From assembly GCF_903064525.1 (NCBI RefSeq), contig NZ_LR797830.1, forward strand, positions 124,001-188,000: a DNA stretch of 64,000 bases, written 5' to 3'. Numbering within the stretch: position 1 is the first letter of the stretch; every line of letters begins with the position of its first letter. Source of the stretch: Methylacidimicrobium sp. AP8. Its GTDB lineage: Bacteria > Verrucomicrobiota > Verrucomicrobiia > Methylacidiphilales > Methylacidiphilaceae. Of the stretch, positions 1 to 7,488 are shown in pieces. Both the position numbers and the translations under genes were made by a program. The notes under the pieces are model-generated. The model made no database searches, was not told the origin of the DNA, and worked only from the letters and a program-made list of their open reading frames with translations.

Positions 1-1
1 C

Positions 2-121
2 GAAATCGCCCGCTGTCGTCGGCTGCTCGAACCCTACGTGGAACAGTTTGCGCATTGGGCGGCGCAGCGGCAGCGGGTGTTGAGAGATTCGGATCTGATG
101 GGGAGGTTTCGTACGGCATGA
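2..121 (+). CDS. C-terminal end of upstream gene, possibly glutamyl-tRNA reductase (partial)
   Basis: An open frame enters from the left edge and ends at TGA 119-121. Only 39 residues are visible, rich in Arg, Leu and Ala and looking helical. The stop overlaps the start of hemC in an ATGA, so the two genes are translationally coupled. hemA (glutamyl-tRNA reductase) commonly precedes hemC, and a helical C-terminal segment with a Glu, Phe, Trp pattern would suit its dimerisation domain. No diagnostic motif lies in the fragment, so the identity rests on context alone. Confidence 0.4.
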   Translation, partial: EIARCRRLLEPYVEQFAHWAAQRQRVLRDSDLMGRFRTA

Positions 122-1053
122 CGCGCCCGCTGATCATCGGGTCCCGCCGCAGCGGTTTGGCGAGAGTTCAGGCGGAATGGGTGAAGAGCGCGCTCGAAAC
201 CTTGTCGCCGGGACGGCGCGTTGCGATCTCCCTTCTGGAGACGGCGGGAGATCGCTGGTCGGCGCGCGCAGAAGCGGCGTTGCCGGGCAAGGGGATGTTC
301 ACCAAGGAATTGGAAAGCGCCCTGCTGCGCCGGGAAATCGACATCGCCGTCCATAGCATGAAGGATCTTGCAACCGAGCTTCCGGAGGGGCTGAGGATCG
401 CCGCGATTCCCCCGCGCGAAGATGCCAGGGATGTCTGGGTGAGCCGGAGCTTTCCCCATTGGGAGGCCCTTCCTCCCGGATCGACCGTGGCCGTAGGCAG
501 CCCCAGAAGGGTGCAGCAGCTCCGCAAGCTGCGGCCGGACCTCTCCTTTTGCGAGATCCGGGGCAACGTGGATACGCGGTTGCGCAAGCTCGAGGCGAAC
601 CGGAATTGGGGCGGCACCGTTCTTGCCGCCGCCGGCTTGAAAAGGTTGGGCCTCTTCGGAGGCGGATTCCATTTTGCGTTTTTTCCCTTTGAGGCTATGT
701 TGCCGGCTCCCGGTCAGGGTGCATTGGGGATCGAGACCCGCAGCGAGGACGTTCAGATTCGCGATCTTCTTCTGCCTCTCCATGACGAAGCGGCCGGCTG
801 GGAAGTGACGGCCGAGCGGGCGTTTCTGAGAAGCTTGGGGGGAGGTTGCCGCTCGGCTGTCGGAGCGAAAGCGGCCGTACAAGGAGGAGAGCTCGCCTTG
901 GACGGGGTGATGTGGATGGAAACCACCGGATGCACCTACCGGAGAAGAGCAGTGGGAAGGGCGGAGGATGCGGAGGCGATCGGAAAGGCTCTTGCAGAGG
1001 AGATCCTGAGCGCGGCGGGCTGCCGGCGCGGCCCCGGGAGCAGGATTCCATGA
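118..1053 (+). CDS. hemC: Porphobilinogen deaminase (hydroxymethylbilane synthase)
   Basis: 311 residues, the normal size for HemC. It polymerises four porphobilinogen molecules into hydroxymethylbilane in the cytoplasm. The N-terminus reads MTRPLIIGSRRSGLAR, the family opening. The substrate-binding stretch KDLATELPEGL and the motif GSPRRVQQL followed by an EIRGNVDTRL segment are present. The cysteine that carries the dipyrromethane cofactor is in LGGGCRSAVGA near residue 243. The ATG at 118 is preferred over an upstream TTG because it begins the conserved strand and overlaps the preceding stop. It overlaps the next gene by 4 bases, so hemC is the middle gene of a tetrapyrrole operon. Confidence 0.95.
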   Translation: MTRPLIIGSRRSGLARVQAEWVKSALETLSPGRRVAISLLETAGDRWSARAEAALPGKGMFTKELESALLRREIDIAVHSMKDLATELPEGLRIAAIPPREDARDVWVSRSFPHWEALPPGSTVAVGSPRRVQQLRKLRPDLSFCEIRGNVDTRLRKLEANRNWGGTVLAAAGLKRLGLFGGGFHFAFFPFEAMLPAPGQGALGIETRSEDVQIRDLLLPLHDEAAGWEVTAERAFLRSLGGGCRSAVGAKAAVQGGELALDGVMWMETTGCTYRRRAVGRAEDAEAIGKALAEEILSAAGCRRGPGSRIP

Positions 1054-2579
1054 GTGCTGCTCCTCCGACGGGCAAGGTCTATCTGGTCGGTGCCGGACCG
1101 GGAGATCCCGGGCTCCTCACCCTCCGCGGGCGGGAGGTCCTGGCGGAGGCCGACTCGATCTTCTATGACGCCCTTTGCGCGCCGGAGCTCTTGCAATGGG
1201 CGAAGCCCGGAGCGCAAAAGATTTTCGTCGGAAAATCGAGCGGACGGCAGGCCTTTTCCCAAAGGGAGATCGAGTCGTTGCTTATCCGCCAGGCCCGGAG
1301 AGGGGAGCGGGTCGTCCGGCTCAAGGGAGGAGATCCGTTCCTCTTCGGGCGCGGCGGAGAGGAGTGCCTGGCGCTGGAAGCAGCGGGAGTCCCTTTCGAG
1401 GTCGTTCCGGGGATCACGTCCGCCTTGGCGGCGCCGGCTTATGCCGGGATCCCGTTGACGCATCGCGGTGTGGCTTCCGCGGTGACCATTGTGACCGGTC
1501 ATGAGGATCCGTCGAAGCCGGAAATATCGGTCGACTGGGTTGCCTTGGGAGGGTTGGAAGGCACCAAGGTCATCTTGATGGGAGCGGAAAGGCTCGCGGA
1601 AATCAGCCGCCGGCTTCTGGAGGGGGGCGAGCGAGAGCAGTGTCCGGTCGCCGCCATTCGGTGGGGCACCTTCGGGAAGCAGGAGGTGCGGGAAGGCACC
1701 CTGCAGCAGGCGGCCGGAGGCGAGTTTTCCGTCGAGCCGCCCTCCGTCATCGTCGTCGGAGAGGTCGTCAAGTTGCGCAGCCGGCTTAGTTGGCGAGAAG
1801 GGCTCCCTCTTCACGGACAGCGGATCGTCGTAACGCGCACCCGCTGCGAGTCGAGCCGGCTCGGAAAACGGTTACGCGAGCTCGGAGCCGATGTCCTCGA
1901 GATTCCGACGATCCGTAGGGTTCCCCGTCCTTTCGGCGAGGAGCAGCGGGACCTGGTGCGCCGCTTGGCCTCCGACTTCACGTGGATTCTGTTAACCAGC
2001 CCTTACGGCGCCGATCTCTTTCTGCGGCATGTCTGGGAGACGACCGGGGACGTCCGCGCTCTGGGCGGGCTCCGGATCGCCGCGGTCGGGAGCGCGACGG
2101 CGGATGCGGTCCGGCGGTTTCATCTTTCGGTCGATCGGATGCCCGAGAGCTATACAACCTCGGCGCTGGCGGGCTGCTTTTCCGCGCAGGAGATCCGCGG
2201 AGGCAGGTTCTGCCTGGCGCGGAGCTCCCGGGGAAACCCCGAGCTGCCGGAAGCGTTGCGACGATCGGGAGCTCATGTGAGCGAGTGGGTGCTTTACGAC
2301 ACGGAACCGGAAACCGGCGATCCCACCGGCGCTAAGGCTCGGTTTCTGGCAGGAGGAGCGGACTGGGTTTTGTTTGCAAGCTCAAGCGCCGTTGAGAATT
2401 GGCACCGGCTCGCCCTCCATCCCCGGCCGGGGGCCCCATCGCCTCGGATCGTGAGCATCGGCCCCGTCACGACCCGGGCCTTGAAGCGTTTTGGACTTTC
2501 CGTTGCCGCCGAAGCCGAAAGACATTCGGTCGACGGTCTTGTTGCGTGCCTGATCGACTGTGTTCAGAAGGAAAAATAG
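1050..2579 (+). CDS. CobA-HemD fusion: uroporphyrinogen-III C-methyltransferase / uroporphyrinogen-III synthase
   Basis: 509 residues with two catalytic domains. Residues about 8-255 form the SAM-dependent methyltransferase that makes precorrin-2 from uroporphyrinogen III. It has the VGAGPGDPGLLTLRG signature, the VVRLKGGDPFLFGRGGEE motif and the PGITSA segment. Residues about 262-509 match uroporphyrinogen-III synthase (HemD): a repeat of two alpha/beta halves, low in conservation, with the typical late segment ADWVLFASSSAVENW. The ATG at 1050 overlaps the hemC stop (ATGA). The fusion places ring closure and the first step toward siroheme/cobalamin on one chain, directly after HemC in the pathway. 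Such fusions are known in several phyla. Confidence 0.92.
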   Translation: MSAAPPTGKVYLVGAGPGDPGLLTLRGREVLAEADSIFYDALCAPELLQWAKPGAQKIFVGKSSGRQAFSQREIESLLIRQARRGERVVRLKGGDPFLFGRGGEECLALEAAGVPFEVVPGITSALAAPAYAGIPLTHRGVASAVTIVTGHEDPSKPEISVDWVALGGLEGTKVILMGAERLAEISRRLLEGGEREQCPVAAIRWGTFGKQEVREGTLQQAAGGEFSVEPPSVIVVGEVVKLRSRLSWREGLPLHGQRIVVTRTRCESSRLGKRLRELGADVLEIPTIRRVPRPFGEEQRDLVRRLASDFTWILLTSPYGADLFLRHVWETTGDVRALGGLRIAAVGSATADAVRRFHLSVDRMPESYTTSALAGCFSAQEIRGGRFCLARSSRGNPELPEALRRSGAHVSEWVLYDTEPETGDPTGAKARFLAGGADWVLFASSSAVENWHRLALHPRPGAPSPRIVSIGPVTTRALKRFGLSVAAEAERHSVDGLVACLIDCVQKEK

Positions 2580-2745
2580 ACTCGCGCCTCGTCCGACGGC
2601 GGGGACGGAACCTAGTTCGGCGGGAACGTCCGTCGTATCGTGCTCGGAGAGTGGCGGATAGGGTGAAGACGGACCACGTGCCATGAGGCCGTCGGGCTCG
2701 GTGGGCGATGGAGATGCATGAAGGCGAAATAATGGGGAAAGCGAC

Positions 2746-3099
2746 ATGACGAACCCACGGGCGGAGGAATGCATGGAAAAGGGAAATGAAGCGCTAGCCG
2801 TCGGGGACCTGACGGGGGCGGTCGCCGCTTATCGAGAGGCGGTCGCGCAAGACAGCGGGTATTTCGAAGCGCAACACGCTCTAGCCTTGGCTCTGTATAA
2901 TATGGGCGCGTATCAAGAGGCGACGGACGAGGCTCTACGCGCGACGGTTCTGCGGCCCGAAGACCCTTTGGTCTGGACCACTCTCTCGCTTGCTTACCAG
3001 AAGCAGGGCCGCATTTCCGAAGCCGAGCAAGCCGCTCTCAAAGCAAGGCTTTATTCATGGAAGCAGCAAACCAATGAGCGGGGAAGCCAAGAAAATTAG
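2746..3099 (+). CDS. Small TPR-repeat protein
   Basis: 117 residues made almost wholly of about three tetratricopeptide units. Typical residues occur at Gly-Asn-Glu-Ala (13-16), the AAYREAVAQD helix, the ALALYNMGAYQEA unit and the LSLAYQKQGRISEAE unit. No signal peptide or membrane segment is visible, so it is probably cytoplasmic. TPR domains bind other proteins; the partner is unknown. It starts 166 bases after the hemD part and its stop sits just before the next open frame, so it may be cotranscribed with either neighbour. Codon use looks like that of the flanking genes. Confidence 0.75.
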   Translation: MTNPRAEECMEKGNEALAVGDLTGAVAAYREAVAQDSGYFEAQHALALALYNMGAYQEATDEALRATVLRPEDPLVWTTLSLAYQKQGRISEAEQAALKARLYSWKQQTNERGSQEN

Positions 3100-3137
3100 T
3101 GTTGCACCCTTTTTTCAGTGTGAATATGATTTCCGCC

Positions 3138-3554
3138 ATGAAGCTAACGCAGATTACCAGTGCACAGCTTCACGAGATCGCAAGGCTCGTGCAGGAAAAG
3201 GAGAGCCTCTTGAAAAGAGTCTCCGAGATCAACAGGAGACTTCAATATTTGCCGGCCGACGGCGGTGGTCGAGCGAGAGCAACGAATGCCCGAGGGAGGA
3301 TTCCGGGCAGAAGGGGAAGGCGTCCTGGAAAGCTGAAAGCAGCGGTCCTCGATGCGCTGGCGGCCGCCGGGTCCGAAGGCCTCTCCGTAAAGGAGCTTTC
3401 GGAGAAGCTCGGGGTAAAGGCGAATAACCTGTATAGCTGGTTTTACACCACGGGGAAGAAGGTTCCGCATTTAGTAAAGAGTCCGGAGGGAAAATATATC
3501 TATACGCCGATTCCGGTGGAAAAAGGCGAGCAGCAGGCGAGTACGAGCGCCTGA
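3138..3554 (+). CDS. Small putative DNA-binding protein: coiled N-terminus, AT-hook-like linker, winged-helix C-terminus
   Basis: 138 residues from ATG 3138; an in-frame ATG at 3126 is also possible and neither has a clear Shine-Dalgarno. Residues about 5-38 form an amphipathic, probably coiled helix. Residues about 48-65 are very rich in Arg and Gly with a GRRGRRPGK stretch that resembles an AT-hook. The remainder looks like a helix-turn-helix or winged helix: VLDALAAAGSEGLSVKEL, then KLGVKANNLYSWFYTTGKK, ending with a strand at KYIYTPIPV. The combination suggests a nucleoid-associated or regulatory DNA-binding protein. I do not recognise a named family, and the target is unknown. Confidence 0.6.
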   Translation: MKLTQITSAQLHEIARLVQEKESLLKRVSEINRRLQYLPADGGGRARATNARGRIPGRRGRRPGKLKAAVLDALAAAGSEGLSVKELSEKLGVKANNLYSWFYTTGKKVPHLVKSPEGKYIYTPIPVEKGEQQASTSA

Positions 3555-3561
3555 AGACGCG

Positions 3562-3577
3562 GCCTTCTGGGGAAGGC
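3562..3577. terminator. Hairpin between convergent genes
   Basis: A 6-bp perfect stem GCCTTC/GAAGGC with a TGGG loop lies between the ends of the convergent genes at 3554 and 3585. No T-run follows on either strand, so the terminator reading is tentative. Confidence 0.3.
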
Positions 3578-3584
3578 GGTCCGG

Positions 3585-4478
3585 CTATCGCCCGTGGCAC
3601 GGGCGCAAGGGCTCGATGACTTCGAGGTCGTACCCGTCGCACCGCAACCGGGTACCGGGAGCCGTCGCCCGCCTTTTCACGACGCCGAGCGCGATGGTGC
3701 CCTTCCGAGCAAAGGAGTGGGCCGCGCTCGTGATGGCGCCGACCTCCTCCTCGCCCAGCCAAAGCCGGGCGTTCGGAGCAAGATCTGCGGAAGGCGGTGA
3801 GGCGGCTAAGAGGACGAGCGCTCGGTTCGGCCGGCCGACATGGTGCAGGCGCGAGACGATCTCCTGCCCGACGTAGCACCCTTTGGAATAGCAGATCGCT
3901 ATTGGATCCATCCCCACCTCCTGCGGCAGATCTCCGGGATGAAGCTCGGCATCCCACCGGGGCAGGCCGGCCTCCAGGCGAAATGATTCGAGAAGGGCCG
4001 GCGGGATCGGAAGTCCGATCTGCCTAGCGCCCGTATCGGGGCACCAAAGATCCCAACCGGGAAGGCCGAAGCGAACGCTATGCAAGGCTACCGCACCCGG
4101 CGGGAGGGGAAATGTGGGCGAGGCGGGAAAAGCGCGGATGAGCGTCCAGCAATCGAGCCGCTCCAGCTCCACGTCGTCGGCTGCGAGGAATCGGCGGAGA
4201 CGGGCTTCCACGGCTTCCTTCTCTTGAGTCGGGCCGTCGATCCAGAGAGCATCCGCCGTGGCGCCGATCCAAAGGTCCGCGACCAGCCTCCCTTTCGGGG
4301 TGAGAAGGGCCGCGTAGATCGCCGAACCATTGGTGAGGCTGGCGACATCGTTGGTGACTTGGCCGTTGATGTAGCGGACGCGGTCCTCTCCGGTCGCCTT
4401 CCACAGCGTGCGATCGGTGACCGCGATCGACGCGGGTTTGCCCGATAGAATCTCGTTATAGAGCGCAGCCGGTTCCAT
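3585..4478 (-). CDS. ygfZ: Folate-binding protein YgfZ/CAF17-like (iron-sulfur assembly factor)
   Basis: 297 residues. It belongs to the family related to glycine cleavage T protein that binds tetrahydrofolate and supports Fe-S enzymes such as MiaB. The hallmark K-G-C-Y-V-G-Q-E is at residues about 206-213. The N-terminus LWKATGEDRVRYINGQVTND is the expected folate-binding opening. The ATG at 4478 was chosen because it sits just before the first conserved block; the open frame continues much further upstream but without family similarity and across the tadA promoter region. It is divergent from tadA. The ORF is full length and codon use is normal. Confidence 0.9.
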   Translation of the reverse strand: MEPAALYNEILSGKPASIAVTDRTLWKATGEDRVRYINGQVTNDVASLTNGSAIYAALLTPKGRLVADLWIGATADALWIDGPTQEKEAVEARLRRFLAADDVELERLDCWTLIRAFPASPTFPLPPGAVALHSVRFGLPGWDLWCPDTGARQIGLPIPPALLESFRLEAGLPRWDAELHPGDLPQEVGMDPIAICYSKGCYVGQEIVSRLHHVGRPNRALVLLAASPPSADLAPNARLWLGEEEVGAITSAAHSFARKGTIALGVVKRRATAPGTRLRCDGYDLEVIEPLRPCHGR

Positions 4479-4668
4479 AGTATCTCTCCCGTGCCGGTTG
4501 CCGTTTCCTCCCTCCGCCCGGCAGCCCCCGCCCTGTTCCCGCTGCAAGCAGAACTCAGGGCATCCCCTTGCGTCGTCCACGCGGACGGGCGACGTCCGAC
4601 CGGGGGGGAAGATGCCGGCTCGCGTCGCAACGGCGGATAGCATACCCTTGGGAAGCGGCGCTGCAAAG

Positions 4669-5169
4669 ATGGAAGCGGAGACTGACGACGTTCGCTGGAT
4701 GGAAGCGGCTCTGGAGGAGGCGCGCCGGGCGGGGGAAGACGGAGAAGTGCCCATCGGCGCCGTGATCGTGCATGCCGGCGGAGTGGTCGGTCGTGGCCGA
4801 AACTCGGTGGAGCGATCGCGGGATGCGCTTGCGCACGCGGAGATGCTGGCGATTCGTGAGGCGGAGGTTTTCCTGGGGGATTGGCGGTTGGAGGGATGCA
4901 CTCTCTACGTGACCAAGGAGCCTTGCCCTATGTGCTCCGGGGCGGTGCTGCAAACGCGGATCGCCCGAATCGTTTACGGCTTGGCCGATCCCCGGTGGGG
5001 AGCCGTGGAGAGCCGCTGGCGGCTCTGGGAAGGAACGAATCGTCCGCTGGTCGTGTCGGGGGGGATTTTGGCCGACGCATCGCTCGCCCTGCTGCAAAAT
5101 TTCTTCGCGGAGGTCCGCCGGCGGAAAAAGCCAGTTGCTTCCCGAAAATGGGCACGCTACTTAGGTTAA
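4669..5169 (+). CDS. tadA: tRNA-specific adenosine deaminase (A34 to I34)
   Basis: 166 residues, normal for TadA. It deaminates adenosine 34 in the tRNA-Arg anticodon to inosine. Zinc ligands and catalytic residues are plain: HAEM (His and the proton-shuttling Glu) and PCPMC (two Cys). The segment WMEAALEEARRAGEDGEVP is the typical N-terminal helix leading to the substrate-binding PIGAVIV. ATG 4669 is chosen because it immediately precedes this helix; the longer frame from 4498 adds low-complexity sequence. The gene is divergent from ygfZ and 9 bases from the next gene, with which it may be cotranscribed. Confidence 0.93.
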   Translation: MEAETDDVRWMEAALEEARRAGEDGEVPIGAVIVHAGGVVGRGRNSVERSRDALAHAEMLAIREAEVFLGDWRLEGCTLYVTKEPCPMCSGAVLQTRIARIVYGLADPRWGAVESRWRLWEGTNRPLVVSGGILADASLALLQNFFAEVRRRKKPVASRKWARYLG

Positions 5170-5178
5170 CCGAGGTTT

Positions 5179-5898
5179 ATGGGCGACGGAAGCGGGGCGG
5201 TACGCATCTTTGAGCAGGCATTACGCTGCTCTCTCCCCTTGTATTGCCCCGGGCGGTACGCCATCCGCTTGCGCGAAGGCCCTAACGGGCAGTGGATCCC
5301 CCATGCGTTGGTGGAATCCCCCAACGAGGATCAGCTCCACGTTTTCGGAGGGAACCAAGTGCGCGCCATGGGACATGCCGTGGAGGAAGTAGCGTTTCAT
5401 TCGGGACGAGGGGAATTGATCGCCCTCTTTCCGGATCTAGAGGCGTTTCTCCCTCTTAGGGAAAGGTATGGGCAGCTTGCCCGGAAACCCTGTCGCATCC
5501 GCGTCTGGGCACCGGGCACCCCGCCGAAACGCTGCCCGAAGATCGACTTTGTCGTCTCCGTCCATCCCCGGCTCGCCAAATACCGGCTCTATCTCTTTTC
5601 CGGAGAGGATCGCTCCGCCTTGGTCTGCTGCAAGCAGCTGAGCCGCGTCCGTTGCAGCAGCAACGGCAACCGCGAGGCCCTCGCCTGCCAGGAACGCTAT
5701 ATCGGATTCTGCAGCTTCGACCCCTATGTGGTCGAGTCGGTGCGCTGGCGATTCAATCTTCTGAGTTGCGGCTTGGAGAAGCTGGTGCGCCGATGGGAAG
5801 GGTTTTTCCCGCTGCCGACCCCGCCGCTCCGGGCTATCAATGATTTCGTGAAGAGCCACGCGACCCTGGAGCGCAGCGAGTTCGGAGGACTCTCCTAG
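5179..5898 (+). CDS. Hypothetical protein, Cys-rich
   Basis: 239 residues that I cannot assign to a family. It begins 9 bases after tadA and ends 15 bases before mpl, so it probably belongs to that transcription unit. About ten cysteines are spread through the chain, including a CCKQLSRVRC cluster near residues 154-163 and KRCPK near 116. Patterns such as RYAIRLREGPNGQW and the KYRLYLFSGED strand suggest a mostly beta fold. No signal peptide or membrane helix is visible. Codon use matches the neighbours and the frame is fully open, so it is a real gene. It may act in tRNA or cell-wall metabolism by context only. Confidence 0.7.
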   Translation: MGDGSGAVRIFEQALRCSLPLYCPGRYAIRLREGPNGQWIPHALVESPNEDQLHVFGGNQVRAMGHAVEEVAFHSGRGELIALFPDLEAFLPLRERYGQLARKPCRIRVWAPGTPPKRCPKIDFVVSVHPRLAKYRLYLFSGEDRSALVCCKQLSRVRCSSNGNREALACQERYIGFCSFDPYVVESVRWRFNLLSCGLEKLVRRWEGFFPLPTPPLRAINDFVKSHATLERSEFGGLS

Positions 5899-5913
5899 AA
5901 AAGGGGACGGGCG

Positions 5914-7359
5914 TTGATTCGCAGCACCCCATTTTGGCTTGCCGGCGGGCCGCCGGAGGGTCGCGCGCGCCTCCACTTTCTCGGAATCTGCGGAACGGCC
6001 ATGGGGGCGGCGGCGGCCATGCTCCAGGAAGAGGGGTGGCGGGTCGGCGGCTCCGATGAAAGCGTCTATCCGCCTCTCTCGACCTTCCTGGCGTCCCGAG
6101 GCGTTCCGTTGCACGAAGGATATCGACCGGAAAACCTGCCGAAGGATCCCGGAGCCATCATCATCGTGGGCAACGCGATCCGGCGAGGCAATCCGGAGCT
6201 GGAGGCGGTCTTGGAGGAGAAGCGCCTCTATCTCTCTCTTCCCGAACTGCTCAAGCTTCTCTTTCTCTGGAAATCGCGAAACTTTGTGGTTGCCGGCACT
6301 CACGGGAAAACGACCACCGCCTCCCTGCTGGCGTGGCTCTTCGCCGCCGCCGGGAAGAATCCCTCTTTCCTGATAGGCGGCTTGCCCGAGAATTTCGGAG
6401 CCGGCGGACACAAGGGGAATGGCGATATCTGGGTCTTGGAAGGCGACGAGTATGACACGGCCTTCTTCGATAAGCGGAGCAAGTTTCTCCACTACCTTCC
6501 GGAGGTTGTTCTTATCAACAACATCGAGTTCGACCATGCGGACATCTTCCCCGATCTTGCCTCGATCCAACTCTCTTTCCGGCGGCTGGTGCAGCTTGTG
6601 CCGCGGACCGGTCGAGTCTTCGTGAATGCGGACGATCCCAACAGCTTGGCCGTTTGCGAGGGGAGTCCGGCACCCGTGACCAGGGTCGGATTCGGAAAAA
6701 AGGCGGAGATTCCGATCCGGGTCGTTCGCTACTTCGAAGAGGGTTCCGAGTTCGAAATGCTGGGCCGCCGCCTCCGAATCCCTCTGGTCGGCGAACTCTA
6801 CGTGCGCAATGCGGCCATGGCCGTGGCGGCGGCCGTCCATGGCGGGGTCTCTCTCGATACGATCGCCGAAAAAGGGTTGCCCGGCTTTCGCGGGGTGCGG
6901 CGCCGCGGCGAGGTGCATGCGGAAGTCGGGGGGGTGACGATCGTGGATGATTTCGGGCACCATCCCACAGCGATTCGAGAGACCCTCCGTTCCCTCCGTC
7001 TTCGGTTTCCGGACCGCCGCCTCTGGGCCATTTTCGAGCCGCGGAGCAATACCACAAGACGCGCTGTTTTCCAGCAGGCGCTTCCCGAGGCGCTGCAAGG
7101 GGCGGACGGAATCTTTCTCGCCGATGTGGCTCGCAAGGATCAGCTTCCCGACTCGGATCGCCTCGATCCTCGCAGGGTCGTAGAGGATCTGCGGCGGAAA
7201 GGAAGGCTTGCGTTCTTCGAGCCCGACGCCGACGCGATCACCGCACACCTCTTGACCCTGGTGAAGTCGGGAGATGTCCTTGTGATCTTCAGCAACGGTG
7301 GATTCGACGGCATTCAGGAAAAATTGACGACCGCATTGCGGCAAGCTGGGTCAACATGA
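5914..7359 (+). CDS. mpl: UDP-N-acetylmuramate:L-Ala-gamma-D-Glu-meso-DAP ligase (murein peptide recycling)
   Basis: 481 residues. Mpl attaches the recycled tripeptide L-Ala-D-Glu-mDAP to UDP-MurNAc, a cytoplasmic ATP-dependent Mur ligase reaction. The N-terminal UDP-binding motif reads HFLGICGTAMG, the ATP P-loop is GTHGKTTTA near residue 130, and later Mur blocks VLEGDEYDTAFFDKRSKF, NNIEFDHADIF and DDFGHHPTAI are all present. The DEYD..FFDKRSK block is typical of Mpl rather than MurC. The start is TTG 5914 with AAGGGGACGG just upstream. The predicted final codons overlap a hairpin. Confidence 0.92.
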   Translation: MIRSTPFWLAGGPPEGRARLHFLGICGTAMGAAAAMLQEEGWRVGGSDESVYPPLSTFLASRGVPLHEGYRPENLPKDPGAIIIVGNAIRRGNPELEAVLEEKRLYLSLPELLKLLFLWKSRNFVVAGTHGKTTTASLLAWLFAAAGKNPSFLIGGLPENFGAGGHKGNGDIWVLEGDEYDTAFFDKRSKFLHYLPEVVLINNIEFDHADIFPDLASIQLSFRRLVQLVPRTGRVFVNADDPNSLAVCEGSPAPVTRVGFGKKAEIPIRVVRYFEEGSEFEMLGRRLRIPLVGELYVRNAAMAVAAAVHGGVSLDTIAEKGLPGFRGVRRRGEVHAEVGGVTIVDDFGHHPTAIRETLRSLRLRFPDRRLWAIFEPRSNTTRRAVFQQALPEALQGADGIFLADVARKDQLPDSDRLDPRRVVEDLRRKGRLAFFEPDADAITAHLLTLVKSGDVLVIFSNGGFDGIQEKLTTALRQAGST

Positions 7360-7379
7360 CCCACCTGCTGCGTTTTTTT
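7347..7379 (+). terminator. Hairpin at the end of mpl followed by a T7 run
   Basis: A perfect 7-bp inverted repeat TGGGTCA/TGACCCA with a 3-base loop (7347-7363) spans the mpl stop codon, and TTTTTTT occurs at 7373-7379. The 9-base gap between stem and T-run is longer than usual, so it may instead be a regulatory inverted repeat. Confidence 0.4.
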
Positions 7380-7424
7380 GACCCACATCTCCCGCGTAGC
7401 CGTGGAGGCGTGGACATTTCCAAG

Positions 7425-7453
7425 TTGATAATTACGAGCGTCTAACAGCTTAT
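7425..7453 (+). promoter_or_regulatory. Possible sigma-70 type promoter for dnaK
   Basis: TTGATA at 7425-7430 and GCTTAT at 7448-7453 are separated by 17 bases, about 36 bases before the dnaK start. The -35 is good, the -10 weak. No CIRCE element (TTAGCACTC and its inverted copy) is visible. Confidence 0.3.
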
Positions 7454-7488
7454 CGGCCGATTTGGCACGCCTTCTGCGAAGAGAAGGC

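Noticed and set aside
5437-7344. Minus-strand open frame antisense to mpl (about 635 codons)
   Set aside because: Shadow of the mpl coding strand.
7462-7478. Sigma-54-like site TTGGCACGCCTTCTGCG before dnaK
   Set aside because: GG and GC are spaced 10 bases as required, but the predicted transcript would begin at the ribosome site, leaving no leader. Likely chance.
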